Shown piece after piece: positions 47,690-58,329 of a stretch of DNA of 64,000 nt. Every line of letters begins with the position of its first letter. The first letter of the stretch is position 1. Source of the stretch: Sterolibacterium sp. (GTDB lineage: Bacteria; Pseudomonadota; Gammaproteobacteria; Burkholderiales; Rhodocyclaceae). Below the pieces are notes generated by a model. That model was not told the origin of the DNA. It made no database searches and worked only from the letters and a program-made list of their open reading frames with translations. The DNA is taken from positions 207,482-271,481 of the forward strand of contig JAQTOA010000002.1 in assembly GCA_028713555.1 (NCBI GenBank), in the 5' to 3' direction. The position numbers and the translations under genes are program-made.

Positions 47690-48880
47690 TTAGGTGAATG
47701 CCGCCGCCCGCACCGGTTCGCGTTTGCCTTTGGCCGCAACATCGCGAAACTGCATGGGTGTGAGGCCGGCAGCGCCGCAAGCGGCGATGGAAACCAGCAA
47801 TTCGCCGGGAGCCGCGGCGTCGCACAGGCGTTGTGCGGTGTTCACCGTGTCGCCGATGAAGTCGTAGGCCTTGGCGCCCTCTCCGCCGAGGATGCCTTCG
47901 ACGACCTGGCCGCAATGCACGCCTGCTCCGGCGTCCAGATTCGATGCGGCCAGCAGCGGGCGCGTCCCGGCCAGCATGCGCCGGCCGGCCTGCACGGCTT
48001 GCGGCGCATCGGCAAACACCGCCATGACTTCATCCGCCGTGTATTTGAGCTTGATCGGATGAGTTTCCCCCAGCGCCTCTTCCGCTGTCCGGTAGTATTC
48101 ATTGAGCATGCCGACGACCGCCTCGGGCGTTTGCTGTTCGCTCCAGGCCGTGAAGCCGCGAATGTCGATGAACAGCACGGCGCGTTCCACGCGCTGCAGC
48201 AGCAGTGTCCGCTCGTCGGCAATGGCCCGGTCAAGAATTCCCCGTCCCAGCGACCACTCCGAATATTGGCGCAGGCGCAGCGTCAACGAGCGTACCGTAG
48301 CCAGCGAGCGACGCAGATTGATGTCGGCGAAACCCAGCAGCACGCCGAGCAGCAACAATACGATGCAGAGAAAAACGTGGGCGCGGTCGTTGAGGAAGAC
48401 ATCGAGAGAAAACATGGCGTTCTTCGAGCGCGCCTCGAACAGCGCATACATCACCAGGGGGATCGCCGAACGCAGCACGTTCTCGGCCAGCACCAGCGGC
48501 GCCGTCACCCGGCTGCGCTGTCCCTGCGCCCACTGCAACAAGGCGAAGCCGAGCGCGAAACCCCAATAGGCCTGATGATGCCACTGGCGAAAGAAATCCA
48601 GGCCTTCCAGCCCCGCCTCGACCAGCGAATACAGCAGCGGTCCGGCGAGATTAGCAAGGAAGGGGCGAAACCGGCGGCGCGCTGCGGGCAATTCCATCAT
48701 CACGGCCTGGAACACGCCGGCCGCGAGCAGCAGGTAGGGGTCCGGCTCGGCGAAGTAACCGGGTTTTGCCAACAAGGCTTCAAGGATCAGCATCACCAGC
48801 GGCACATGGCCGCTGTGGGTAAAAAAGTTGCGTGCGGCACGGGTGGCCAGAGATTCGGCAGGGAGGGTTGCAGAATTCAT
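47690..48880 (-). CDS. Membrane-bound class III adenylate/guanylate cyclase
   Basis: A 396-residue protein. The N-terminal half has about six hydrophobic segments; the C-terminal half is a class III cyclase domain: first metal Asp in VLFIDIRGF, KLKYTADEVMAVF holding the substrate-Lys and second Asp region (Ala where Gly is usual), and FIGDTVNTAQRL with the transition-state Asn and Arg. It should make cAMP or cGMP. ATG 48880 preferred. Confidence 0.88.
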   Translation of the reverse strand: MNSATLPAESLATRAARNFFTHSGHVPLVMLILEALLAKPGYFAEPDPYLLLAAGVFQAVMMELPAARRRFRPFLANLAGPLLYSLVEAGLEGLDFFRQWHHQAYWGFALGFALLQWAQGQRSRVTAPLVLAENVLRSAIPLVMYALFEARSKNAMFSLDVFLNDRAHVFLCIVLLLLGVLLGFADINLRRSLATVRSLTLRLRQYSEWSLGRGILDRAIADERTLLLQRVERAVLFIDIRGFTAWSEQQTPEAVVGMLNEYYRTAEEALGETHPIKLKYTADEVMAVFADAPQAVQAGRRMLAGTRPLLAASNLDAGAGVHCGQVVEGILGGEGAKAYDFIGDTVNTAQRLCDAAAPGELLVSIAACGAAGLTPMQFRDVAAKGKREPVRAAAFT

Positions 48881-49020
48881 TCGATTAGTATGGCGGAATT
48901 CGACGCGGAGCGGAAATTTGCCCAAAAGATGTCAGAGTCAAAACGCATGTCCTTGAAAGAAGGTAAAATCCGCCCCCTTGTTGGCCGATCACCGGCCACG
49001 TCTCACTACGGAATCCCTAC

Positions 49021-50640
<1,620 letters not shown>

Positions 50641-50653
50641 GTACGAATAATAC

Positions 50654-50681
50654 TTGCATGGACAGTTAAGTGTGATATTAT
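50654..50681 (+). promoter_or_regulatory. Candidate promoter of the recombinase operon
   Basis: TTGCAT, a 16-base spacer and TATTAT lie just after ybiT and before the accessory block, pointing towards it. About 120 bases of untranslated leader would follow. Confidence 0.4.
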
Positions 50682-50802
50682 GGCTGTGTGGACATACCAT
50701 CCAAAAGGTGGTGGTGTCGAGTAGCCCAGTCAATATCATTGACGAGTAGCGGTGGCGCGCCGCGCCGCCCCCCACACGTCAGGTCAATGCAGGAGCGTAG
50801 GG

Positions 50803-51099
50803 TTGGCGAAGGTCAGTTCAAAGGAGTTGGAGCGACTTCAAGGCATGGATGCCAAGGCGGTCTTACTGCGGCTGACCGGCTACGCAAAGCCAGACCCTAG
50901 TTTCAGGCCAATCCGTAGTAAGCACACGACCCGCTGGCACGTCCGGGTCAATTCATCGGAATTCGAGCTTCTGGTATGCGGCCCCAAATTCTACGACACC
51001 CGCCAGAAGCGTGGCGGCGGTGGCGCGATCGATCTTGTGATGCATCTTTACCGGATCGAATTTCAGAAGGCCGTAGAGATACTGAGAGGGGTGCTATGA
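50803..51099 (+). CDS. Small DUF3991/CHC2-like domain protein
   Basis: A 98-residue protein from TTG 50803 (AGGAG 8-12 bases upstream). The C-terminal part HVRVNSSEFELLVCG...GGGGAIDLVMHLY...AVEIL follows the N-terminal primase-like domain (DUF3991/CHC2 style) of mobile-element primases, without the zinc cysteines. It is a free-standing domain, first in line in front of the recombinase genes. Homology is from pattern only. Confidence 0.55.
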   Translation: MAKVSSKELERLQGMDAKAVLLRLTGYAKPDPSFRPIRSKHTTRWHVRVNSSEFELLVCGPKFYDTRQKRGGGGAIDLVMHLYRIEFQKAVEILRGVL

Positions 51100-51163
51100 A
51101 CTCGTGCGCCAAACGGTCGATTGTTGGACAGATGGCCGCAACATCACTTTACAGGATCGCAAT

Positions 51164-51442
51164 ATGAAGCGTGCAAAAAAGAGGTTGCCGCCAATGTTGC
51201 CACAACCGGTGAGACGCAAGCCCAAATATAAGCTGGCTGACCTGTTGGCGCAGTGTGATCCAAACGCGCCTATGCCTGAAGATTTGGTGGCATGGGACAG
51301 GATGCCGTCCCTTGGCACAGAGTGGCCACTTGATACAGCGGCGCTAGAGGATTGCCAGCACGACTGGCAACGGGATGGCCAGACAATGATGGCAGTGCGA
51401 TGGACTTGCTCTAAGTGTGGGGAAAGTTATCTTGCTGGTTGA
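51164..51442 (+). CDS. MazE-like/zinc-ribbon small protein
   Basis: 92 residues from ATG 51164 (a longer frame starts at 51104). The centre, YKLADLLAQCDPNAPMPEDL, is like the C-terminal tail of MazE/ChpI-type antitoxins; the C-terminus, CQHDWQ...WTCSKCG, forms a possible zinc knuckle. No toxin gene is adjacent. It may regulate the recombinase block. Tentative. Confidence 0.5.
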   Translation: MKRAKKRLPPMLPQPVRRKPKYKLADLLAQCDPNAPMPEDLVAWDRMPSLGTEWPLDTAALEDCQHDWQRDGQTMMAVRWTCSKCGESYLAG

Positions 51443-51620
51443 TGCGATTCAAGAGGTTAGAGATTTAAGGTCACAATATGTGATCTTAATGGCCGGGCGG
51501 GCGCCGCATCAGTGCAGGTGGCGGCATGGGGGCGTAGCGCTTGCGCACAAAGCACTCAGAAAGGGTGATTCTTTCTTTGTCAAGGTCGCAAGAGAACCCC
51601 AAGGCGAGGCGGCGAACTGA
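51417..51620 (+). CDS. Possible small protein coupled to the first recombinase
   Basis: A 67-residue frame from GTG 51417, overlapping the previous gene by 26 bases. Its TGA overlaps the ATG of the recombinase gene (TGATG), the form of a coupled start. No family is recognised; a shorter version from ATG 51489 is possible, or it may be only a leader reading frame. Confidence 0.3.
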   Translation: MGKVILLVDAIQEVRDLRSQYVILMAGRAPHQCRWRHGGVALAHKALRKGDSFFVKVAREPQGEAAN

Positions 51621-52882
51621 TGGCCCACCTCGAATACATCCGCTACGAGCCGCATCGGGCGATGATCGAGTATCGATCCGTCCAGTGGGTGCGTGAAGTG
51701 TCCGTGCGCTCCATCGAGCGCTTGCCCCAAATCTTCTGGAATGACGGGCAGCCTTGGAGCGAGGCCAATCTATGGGCGCTGGAGATGGGTCGCAACCGCG
51801 ACGTGAAGATTAAGACCACCACCAGCCTCATGGAGCATCTGCACAAGTACGCCAACTGGCTTGAACGCGAGCCGATCGATTGGCGTCACTTCCCCAAGAA
51901 TAAAGCCGATCGTGTCCTGGTGCGCTACCGGGGCGAACTGGTGGATAGCCGCGACCGTGGAGAACTCTGCCCATCGACCACGACGGCACGGATGCGTGCC
52001 GTGATCCGCTTTTATCGCTACTGCGCCGGGCACAACTTCATCAGCCGCGATGCCCCCAAATGGCAGGACAAGGTAGCGGTGCTGCGCTATTTCGACACCG
52101 TTGGTTTCGAACGCACCCTGCTGCGGATCACGACGGACATCTCCATCCCGAATCGCGCCCGGCCCGGCGTACGACTTGAGGATGGACTGCTGCCGCTAAC
52201 CTCCGAACACATGATGGAGTTGCTGAGTTTCAGCAGAGCGGAGGCCAGCCAGGAACTTCATCTGATGCTGACCACCGGCTCCTTCACCGGGGCACGGCTC
52301 GGCACCATCACGACCGTGCGTGTTTCTGCGCTTGAACAGGCCATGCGCGACCCAAAGGTTCCGGGCATGTGGATCGTACCGATAGGGCCGGGAACTGGAA
52401 TTGCAACCAAGTTCGACGTGTCCGGCGACCTCATACTGCCCGATCCGCTGATGAAGCAACTGAGGGATTACGCCAGCTCGCGACGGCATATCGACAGGAT
52501 GATCAAGGCCAGCAAGGAAGACAAGTCGCTGCTGTTCCTGACCCGGCACGGCAAGCCGTACAAGCCAACTGCCGTGGACCGGGAAATGGTTGAACTACGC
52601 CGGCATGGGAGGGCCGCCGGATTGAAGTTCCTGCAGAAGTTCAAGTTTCATCAGACGCGAGCCACCTACGGCACATGGCTCATGTCGATCTGCCTGAAGG
52701 TCTCCTCCGTTAAGGCATCAATTGAATTCGTGAAGCGTTCAATGCACCACAAGAACGAAGCAACGACGTTCGGCTACATCACATTCATCGAGCACACCCA
52801 GGCCAAGATCGATGTCGCGAACGCGTTTACAGAAGCGTTCCTCGGCATCAAGAACCGCTTGACAGAGGCAGCCAATGCGTGA
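51620..52882 (+). CDS. Tyrosine recombinase 1 of a three-recombinase module
   Basis: A 420-residue integrase. Catalytic set visible: R226 in TGARLGTI, H344 and R347 in HQTRATYGTW, H376/H377 in MHHKNEATT, nucleophile Y386 in FGYI. The first 150 residues are the SAM-like arm/core-binding part (YANWLEREPIDW, RMRAVIRFYRYCAG). The start overlaps the small frame before it; its stop overlaps the next gene by 8 bases. It resembles TnpA/GmtY-type recombinases. Confidence 0.85.
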   Translation: MAHLEYIRYEPHRAMIEYRSVQWVREVSVRSIERLPQIFWNDGQPWSEANLWALEMGRNRDVKIKTTTSLMEHLHKYANWLEREPIDWRHFPKNKADRVLVRYRGELVDSRDRGELCPSTTTARMRAVIRFYRYCAGHNFISRDAPKWQDKVAVLRYFDTVGFERTLLRITTDISIPNRARPGVRLEDGLLPLTSEHMMELLSFSRAEASQELHLMLTTGSFTGARLGTITTVRVSALEQAMRDPKVPGMWIVPIGPGTGIATKFDVSGDLILPDPLMKQLRDYASSRRHIDRMIKASKEDKSLLFLTRHGKPYKPTAVDREMVELRRHGRAAGLKFLQKFKFHQTRATYGTWLMSICLKVSSVKASIEFVKRSMHHKNEATTFGYITFIEHTQAKIDVANAFTEAFLGIKNRLTEAANA

Positions 52883-54605
52883 CCTGAACATCCCCGATCT
52901 AACCTTCCCGATAGTGACCTATGGAAGGATGGAGACGCCTTGGGATCTTCGCACACTGCTTTACATGGGGGGCGCGAAGACATCTCCGAGGACCGTCTTC
53001 AACCAGATCGCAGCGGGCGAACTCGGCCGGCCCATCGTCGAGCGCATCGATTTGGCATTGCGGTTGCACGAAGCCATAAATGCCAACCTGGTGGGTGGAG
53101 GCTCAAAGAGGACGGCTTCCTCGATTCTTAAGCCTCTGAGGTGCTTCTTTGGATGGGCCGACGCGGGCGGACATCCCTTGTCGCTCGAAACGGTCGAGGC
53201 AAAATATCGCTACTGGTGCGACTTCCTGCTGCACCGGGTGAGGCTGCGCGAGATCAAGGAAAATACCGCTTACAGCATGGCCGTTGCGGTATCGAGCGTT
53301 CTTGGCGACGCACTGGATCGCGCGCAGTCCCTGATCTTGACGACCCGCCTCCGTAGTCCAAAGCCGGGATCGCGCGCAGTTGGCATTGCCGCTGACAAGC
53401 AGAATCTTGCCGACACATTCGCGTTCGGTCATCTCTGCCTTGACGTCATCGAGAGCACGCCAGTCGAGGCCATTTGGGGGCGTTTGCCGCTACGGATCCG
53501 GATCCGGTCCGGTAGGGTATTGGAGCAGTGGTCATACCTGATTCCCCCCGAAAATTTGGCCGCGCTCAAACCGGGATACAAGAACAAATCGCATTTCGAA
53601 AGAGCATTACGAAAACGCGCCGCATGGGAGGCCGACCGGACCCTGCGTACGCGCTTTCCGCTAGTCAACCTGCGACTCGAAGCCGAGTTGCTGGTGTTCA
53701 TGGCCCAGACCGGGAAGAATCTGGCACAGGCGCATCAATTGAGAAAAACCCAGTTCAGTTACAAGAGCACCATCGATGGCTATGAGGTGCGCGACTACAA
53801 GCAGCGCAGGCAAGGCGAGGTCCTGTTCGAAATTTTTGCTGAATACAGGACCCATTTCGACCGCTACCTCGCATGGCGCGATCAGGTGTTCGCCGGCGAG
53901 CCGACCGACCGCGTGTTCCCGTTTGTACGGCAGAAGGGGGCCGCCGAATCAACGGCTCCAGATTTCGATCAACTCAGGCGCAGAATCTGCACATCCTCCG
54001 GCATTCCCTTCGTTGGCCCGCAAAAACTCCGCAAGACCCGTGTGAACTGGCTGTTGCGCCAGTCCTGCGACCCCGATCAGACGGCCGAGATGGACCAGCA
54101 CACTAAGCAAACGCTGCTGCGCATCTATGACCAGCCGAGCCTGCAACGTGCCCAAGTGGAAATTATCCAATTCTGGAGAAAATGTGATCCGAGGCTTGGG
54201 GGTGATCCGCTGCCTTGCCCAGCTCCGGGGGTCTGCGACGGCGTACCCAAGGCGATTCCCGATCTCCCAGTGGAGGCTTCAAAGCCGGATTGCACCCACC
54301 CTGCGGGGTGCCTCTTCTGCGACCACCACAGAGATATCGACAGCGAGGACTATGTGTGGTCGGCTGCCAGCATGCGGCACCTCAATACCCTCATCCTGGC
54401 AGGCTTCCGACCCGTAAAGAAGGGGAAGGCCGACGCGGCACGCCACGTCGAACTCGCCATCGAGGTGCTGACGGCGAAGCTAAAGTGGTTCCGGGAGTCG
54501 AACCACAAGCGCAAGCATTGGGTCGAGGAAGCGATGGAACGGATCGAGGAAAGCGCCTTTCATCCCCATTGGCGCCACCTGATTGAGAGCGCGGAAGGAG
54601 TCTGA
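52875..54605 (+). CDS. Tyrosine recombinase 2 of a three-recombinase module
   Basis: A 576-residue protein starting inside the end of recombinase 1. The C-terminal half has the recombinase fold: KLRKTRVNWLL (R386/R389), H409 in QHTKQT and Y418 in LLRIYD. Box I is TGKNLAQ (near 280), with no obvious Arg, so its activity may depend on the partner proteins. Behind the fold is a cysteine-rich patch (CTHPAGCLFCDHHRD) resembling a zinc module, and a helical tail. Its TGA is one base from the next ATG. Confidence 0.82.
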   Translation: MRDLNIPDLTFPIVTYGRMETPWDLRTLLYMGGAKTSPRTVFNQIAAGELGRPIVERIDLALRLHEAINANLVGGGSKRTASSILKPLRCFFGWADAGGHPLSLETVEAKYRYWCDFLLHRVRLREIKENTAYSMAVAVSSVLGDALDRAQSLILTTRLRSPKPGSRAVGIAADKQNLADTFAFGHLCLDVIESTPVEAIWGRLPLRIRIRSGRVLEQWSYLIPPENLAALKPGYKNKSHFERALRKRAAWEADRTLRTRFPLVNLRLEAELLVFMAQTGKNLAQAHQLRKTQFSYKSTIDGYEVRDYKQRRQGEVLFEIFAEYRTHFDRYLAWRDQVFAGEPTDRVFPFVRQKGAAESTAPDFDQLRRRICTSSGIPFVGPQKLRKTRVNWLLRQSCDPDQTAEMDQHTKQTLLRIYDQPSLQRAQVEIIQFWRKCDPRLGGDPLPCPAPGVCDGVPKAIPDLPVEASKPDCTHPAGCLFCDHHRDIDSEDYVWSAASMRHLNTLILAGFRPVKKGKADAARHVELAIEVLTAKLKWFRESNHKRKHWVEEAMERIEESAFHPHWRHLIESAEGV

Positions 54606-54606
54606 C

Positions 54607-56658
54607 ATGCACGTTAGCCTGGATCAGTTTGGATTGGCGATTGAAACGCCGCTGGCGGTACCGACGTCGCGCTGCTACCGTCCTCCCAGCTGGCCTCCTC
54701 CTCGGGGTTGGGTTTGCATAGAGGATCAATATGGCAATGAAGTTGCAAAGTGGGAAGATCACATTTGGCCCTTTTATCCTTGGACCGGAAATAATGACTC
54801 GTCGATCAATTTCGGCGACGGCCCGCAACTCAACTCCAGATCACACCAAATCGATCCGGCCAATGCCGACATTCTCCGGGAACTGGTGGGGTGGCGACTC
54901 TGGGGGCCACGCGGAGCGAAAAATATTTCCTCGCTCCTGACTGGCTTCGTTGAGCCCATCAGGAAAGTCATCGCCCTGTGTAGCCAACACAAAATCCTCG
55001 TCTCCAACCTGTCCCGTTATCCGGCACTGATTGAAGAGGTCGCCCGATCAATGGCTCCGAGCTCTTTTGCAAAGGTGGTTGCGGAACTGGATCGGCTAAG
55101 GGATGCGCGTGAGTTTCTCGGGTTCGAACTCCTCGATCAAGCGGGTATCCAGCGTCTGAAGGCCGCCCAGCCCGATCATAACCCCGGGCAAACCGAATAC
55201 ATCCCGTCGAGGATCTGGACCTGTTTCGTCATGCGTCTGAAGGAGTGCCTGGACGACTACCTGGCGCACCAGCAGCAGATCGAAGCGTGCTTCGCTTTCT
55301 GTGTGGACGCGTATGAAAAGAACGGCGTCAAGGAAGACCGGATGGGCAAGAAGCAAAGCAAGCGTATCCCCTTTCAAAACCCAACAGGACGTTTGACCGG
55401 CAAGCGCTCCGGTATCGCCTATCTTGGTCCATTCGGGGATACGGCGCAGCGGTTCGGGATCAGGGACGCTCTGGAGCGGTGGGTTGGTAGACTGGAGGGT
55501 GGTCGCGGCATTGCAGCGTTTAGCAAATATTTGTCCCTGATCCAATACGCGGGCTTGGCCGATGTGTTGAGCTTCACCTTGATGCGGGTCGCGGAAGGCG
55601 TCAGTATTCGCAAGAATTGCCTCGTTTGGCATGACGACGCGGTGTACGGCCTAATCCCCCTGATTCAGGCTGAGACGACCAAGACCGACCCGGACGAGAA
55701 CGCCCTGTGGATCACCAGCCCGAGTGTCGAGCCGGCGATCCGCGCTTTGAACTCCGTGGCGAGAATGAGGCTTTCTTGCGTGGGGGAATGGACGGATGCC
55801 GGCAATCATTATCTAATCAACGATCCCGTTGAGCCCTGGTCCAGGCCGAAGAAAGCCGAAATGGGACTACGTCCAAGGGCTAGAGACTTAAACGAGGTCG
55901 TCTCCAAGTTGTTTCCGGGACCGTTCGACCTCCAACAATTAACCATCACAGAAGAAGATCTCAAGATTGCCCGCGCCGTTAGCCCGACGCTGAATCGGGA
56001 TCTGTTTCAGGTCGGCACGCCTTGGCGCTTGGCTTGGCACCAGCTCCGCCGCACAGGGGCAGTCAACATGTTTGCCTCCGGTGACATCAGCGATTCCTCG
56101 ATGCAGCTTCAGATGAAGCACCTGACCCGCTGGATGCCGCTCTACTATGGGCGCGGCAATACGAGTCTCCATCTCAACGAAGCGACCCGCGTCCTCCTTG
56201 TGAACGCACAGTACGAGGCCATGGGGCGGCAACTCGCGGCAGTTCAAACGGATCGTTTCGTAAGCCCTTACGGAGATGACCACAAGGAGAAACTCCTCTC
56301 CTCAGCGAGCGACGAAACCCCGGTGAACCTCATCAGCGAGGACGATGCAGCGAGTTACGAGAAGGCCGCACGACAGTACCATATCAGCTTCCGCCGGACG
56401 GTACTCGGCGGCTGCATGAAGAATGGCGCATGCGACGGGGACTGCGTTTCGTCGGTTGGCGATTGCGCGGGTGGCGACGGCAAGGAGCCCTGTAGCAATG
56501 TGCTGTTTGATCGTAACCGCGCCGAGTCCAATCAGATTCGTCTGGATGGCGTGGTCAAGCAGCTTGAGATAACACCGCCCGACACGCCGAGGTATCGGCA
56601 TCTTGAACAGGAACGGCGCGGATTGGAGAACTACTTTGTTTACATCAACCGACCCTAG
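54607..56658 (+). CDS. Tyrosine recombinase 3 of a three-recombinase module
   Basis: A 683-residue protein from ATG 54607 (GGAAGGAG upstream). The fold is seen in HQLRRTGAVNM (H478, R481), H505 in KHLTRW and Y513/Y514 in PLYYGRG, with the normal nine-residue H-to-Y spacing; the box I Arg is not evident. After it comes a Cys-rich segment (GCMKNGACDGDC, near 602-627) and a helical tail. The N-terminal 200 residues are specific, with aromatic-rich WPFYPWTGNND. It may be VPA1269/GmtZ-like; a profile search is needed. Confidence 0.8.
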   Translation: MHVSLDQFGLAIETPLAVPTSRCYRPPSWPPPRGWVCIEDQYGNEVAKWEDHIWPFYPWTGNNDSSINFGDGPQLNSRSHQIDPANADILRELVGWRLWGPRGAKNISSLLTGFVEPIRKVIALCSQHKILVSNLSRYPALIEEVARSMAPSSFAKVVAELDRLRDAREFLGFELLDQAGIQRLKAAQPDHNPGQTEYIPSRIWTCFVMRLKECLDDYLAHQQQIEACFAFCVDAYEKNGVKEDRMGKKQSKRIPFQNPTGRLTGKRSGIAYLGPFGDTAQRFGIRDALERWVGRLEGGRGIAAFSKYLSLIQYAGLADVLSFTLMRVAEGVSIRKNCLVWHDDAVYGLIPLIQAETTKTDPDENALWITSPSVEPAIRALNSVARMRLSCVGEWTDAGNHYLINDPVEPWSRPKKAEMGLRPRARDLNEVVSKLFPGPFDLQQLTITEEDLKIARAVSPTLNRDLFQVGTPWRLAWHQLRRTGAVNMFASGDISDSSMQLQMKHLTRWMPLYYGRGNTSLHLNEATRVLLVNAQYEAMGRQLAAVQTDRFVSPYGDDHKEKLLSSASDETPVNLISEDDAASYEKAARQYHISFRRTVLGGCMKNGACDGDCVSSVGDCAGGDGKEPCSNVLFDRNRAESNQIRLDGVVKQLEITPPDTPRYRHLEQERRGLENYFVYINRP

Positions 56659-57091
56659 CCAAGCGTCCGGAGCGGAGAAGCGCTTTCGCGATGCATTCGA
56701 GCGGCTAAAGCTCGGAGTCCCCCAGGTGTTGCCCAAGGGAACGCCGGTCAGCCAAAACAACGTTGCCAAGGAAGCTGCTTGCGATCCAAGCGCGTTGCGT
56801 AAGGCCCGCTTCCCCTTGCTGGTGTTTGAGATTCAGGAATGGATCGAGGCCCACAAAGGTGAGCAACCGGGTTCTGAGCGTCAGAAACTGCTCAAACAGC
56901 GCCGAAAGAACCGGAATACCCGTGACACCATTGCCGACCTCAAGCAGCAACGAGACGTAGCTGCCGGCCTACTCGCTGATGCTAACCTGCGAATCGTTGA
57001 ACTGTCGGAACAACTCGCGGAGGTGCAGGCCCGGTTGGACGAATATCAGCCGTCTGCTCGGGTTCTGGACCTGCCAAAGAAGGGCGAATGA
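56636..57091 (+). CDS. Small HTH/coiled-coil partner of the recombinases (TnpC/GmtX-like)
   Basis: About 151 residues from TTG 56636, with GGAGAA at the right distance and a start within the end of recombinase 3; a longer frame to 56603 is possible. The N-terminal half is a HTH-like region (VSQNNVAKEAACDPSALRKARF), the C-terminal half a basic helix (KQRRKNRNTRD) and a long coiled coil (RIVELSEQLAEVQARLDEY). This matches the layout of Tn554 TnpC-type helpers (DUF6262-like) and may direct the recombinases. Confidence 0.7.
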   Translation: MFTSTDPSQASGAEKRFRDAFERLKLGVPQVLPKGTPVSQNNVAKEAACDPSALRKARFPLLVFEIQEWIEAHKGEQPGSERQKLLKQRRKNRNTRDTIADLKQQRDVAAGLLADANLRIVELSEQLAEVQARLDEYQPSARVLDLPKKGE

Positions 57092-57548
57092 GTAGGCTCT
57101 CCGGATCCTGTGATGGATAATTCGTTGTGCTGCGCACAGTGTCGTCAGGTTGCAGCTTTGGTTAGACCGGAGGTTTCAGTTCCATTTCCAGACGTTCGAG
57201 GACGCCATTCTATACGCATAATTGGCGTTAGTTCCAGCCAGTTTGAACGGCTGCTTTGCGGCAACGAATCTGAAAATGCCGCTGACTCTTGCCGCCATCA
57301 AGCCGTCATAGACTTTGAGGTTTTGTGGGACCGCTTCACATCCAGCTGCGGTCATCGGAGACCATGCGCGGCGGCAAGTCACTGATTCCGATTTGAACGG
57401 CTGCTCCTTGATAATCTCGATGTCTCAGCCCGAACGAGGCTGTGTGAAATCCGACGAAAAGGGTGGTTCACATAAGCAAGCAGTACAGTTACCACGAGGC
57501 AGGTGACGACGATGTCGAACATGAGTAACTGATCTATATGAATTCCGG
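57092..57548. other. 457-bp gap after the recombinase module, no supported gene
   Basis: No frame looks convincing; a 91-residue frame at 57110-57385 has odd composition and no family. A 14-base direct repeat (TTTGAACGGCTGCT) lies at 57242-57255 and 57392-57405. The right end of the mobile block may be here. Confidence 0.4.
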
Positions 57549-57938
57549 TTAAACGTCCGGCTTGCCTCCCTCACTGTCCTGGCCCGCGATGATCTGTTTG
57601 AGGCCAACGTAGGAAGTCATCTCAGTTGTCTCGGACTCTGCGGAAATAACCTGCGGATGAAGGATTTGGGTTCTGGCCTTCATTTCGTCGCAGATTTGTT
57701 CCAATTCCGTTATACGTTTCCGCTGACGGTTAAGCGTCCATTGTTTGCGTAGCGTAGATGGCGTTGAGACCAACGCGATGATGAAACCACCGGCAGCGAT
57801 GGCCAACAAGATTACCAGCGCCAATGAGCTCTCGAAGTTCCAGAACAGAAAAGTGACTGTCACGGAAACATTGTTCTGCAGCGCAAAAATGACGCCGCAT
57901 GCAGCGATGAGCATCCCGGTAATAATGAGTAGTTGCAT
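57549..57938 (-). CDS. LapA-domain membrane protein
   Basis: A 129-residue protein with two N-terminal helices (about 1-22 and 37-60; LQNNVSVTVTFLFWNFE between them) followed by a coiled-coil tail, as in LapA/DUF1049 proteins that assist LPS assembly. Located 15 bases after the GGDEF remnant on the same strand. Confidence 0.8.
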   Translation of the reverse strand: MQLLIITGMLIAACGVIFALQNNVSVTVTFLFWNFESSLALVILLAIAAGGFIIALVSTPSTLRKQWTLNRQRKRITELEQICDEMKARTQILHPQVISAESETTEMTSYVGLKQIIAGQDSEGGKPDV

Positions 57939-57953
57939 GGTGATTTAATACCT

Positions 57954-58223
57954 CTAACTTTTGGACTGGCTCGTCGCAGTGAAGGGTTTAAAGCGGATAC
58001 TGCTTTTACCTCTTTCCTTTACTTCATACATCAATTCATCGGCTGCTTTCAGCATGTCAGGGAATAAACGATCAGATTCCCTGAACCATGCTACACCGAT
58101 GCTTCCACTTACCAGTGGGAATTCTTCAAGCGCAGTGTTAACTGCAATGGAAATCTTCCGACCTGCTTCGACAGCCGCGTCGGATGCATGAATAAAGGGC
58201 GACAAGACGAAAGACCGGTTCAT
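57954..58223 (-). pseudogene. C-terminal remnant of a diguanylate cyclase (GGDEF) domain
   Basis: An 89-residue frame matching only the second half of a GGDEF domain: GSIGVAWF, then AADELMYEVKERGKSSIRF. The GGDEF motif and everything before it are absent, so no catalysis is possible. The ATG has a very good AGGAGGTAA site, so a short protein may still be made. Confidence 0.7.
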
Positions 58224-58329
58224 TCGGGGATTACCTCCTGCGGATATTGTGGTTTCGATGGATATCCATCTCGGATCGCACTGACTGGAAGAGTTCCACT
58301 TGTCTGATTATGTCTTGGGAAAAGTAATG

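Noticed and set aside
57110-57385. 91-residue frame after the recombinase block
   Set aside because: No motif, no convincing initiation site and overlaps direct repeats; treated as non-coding.
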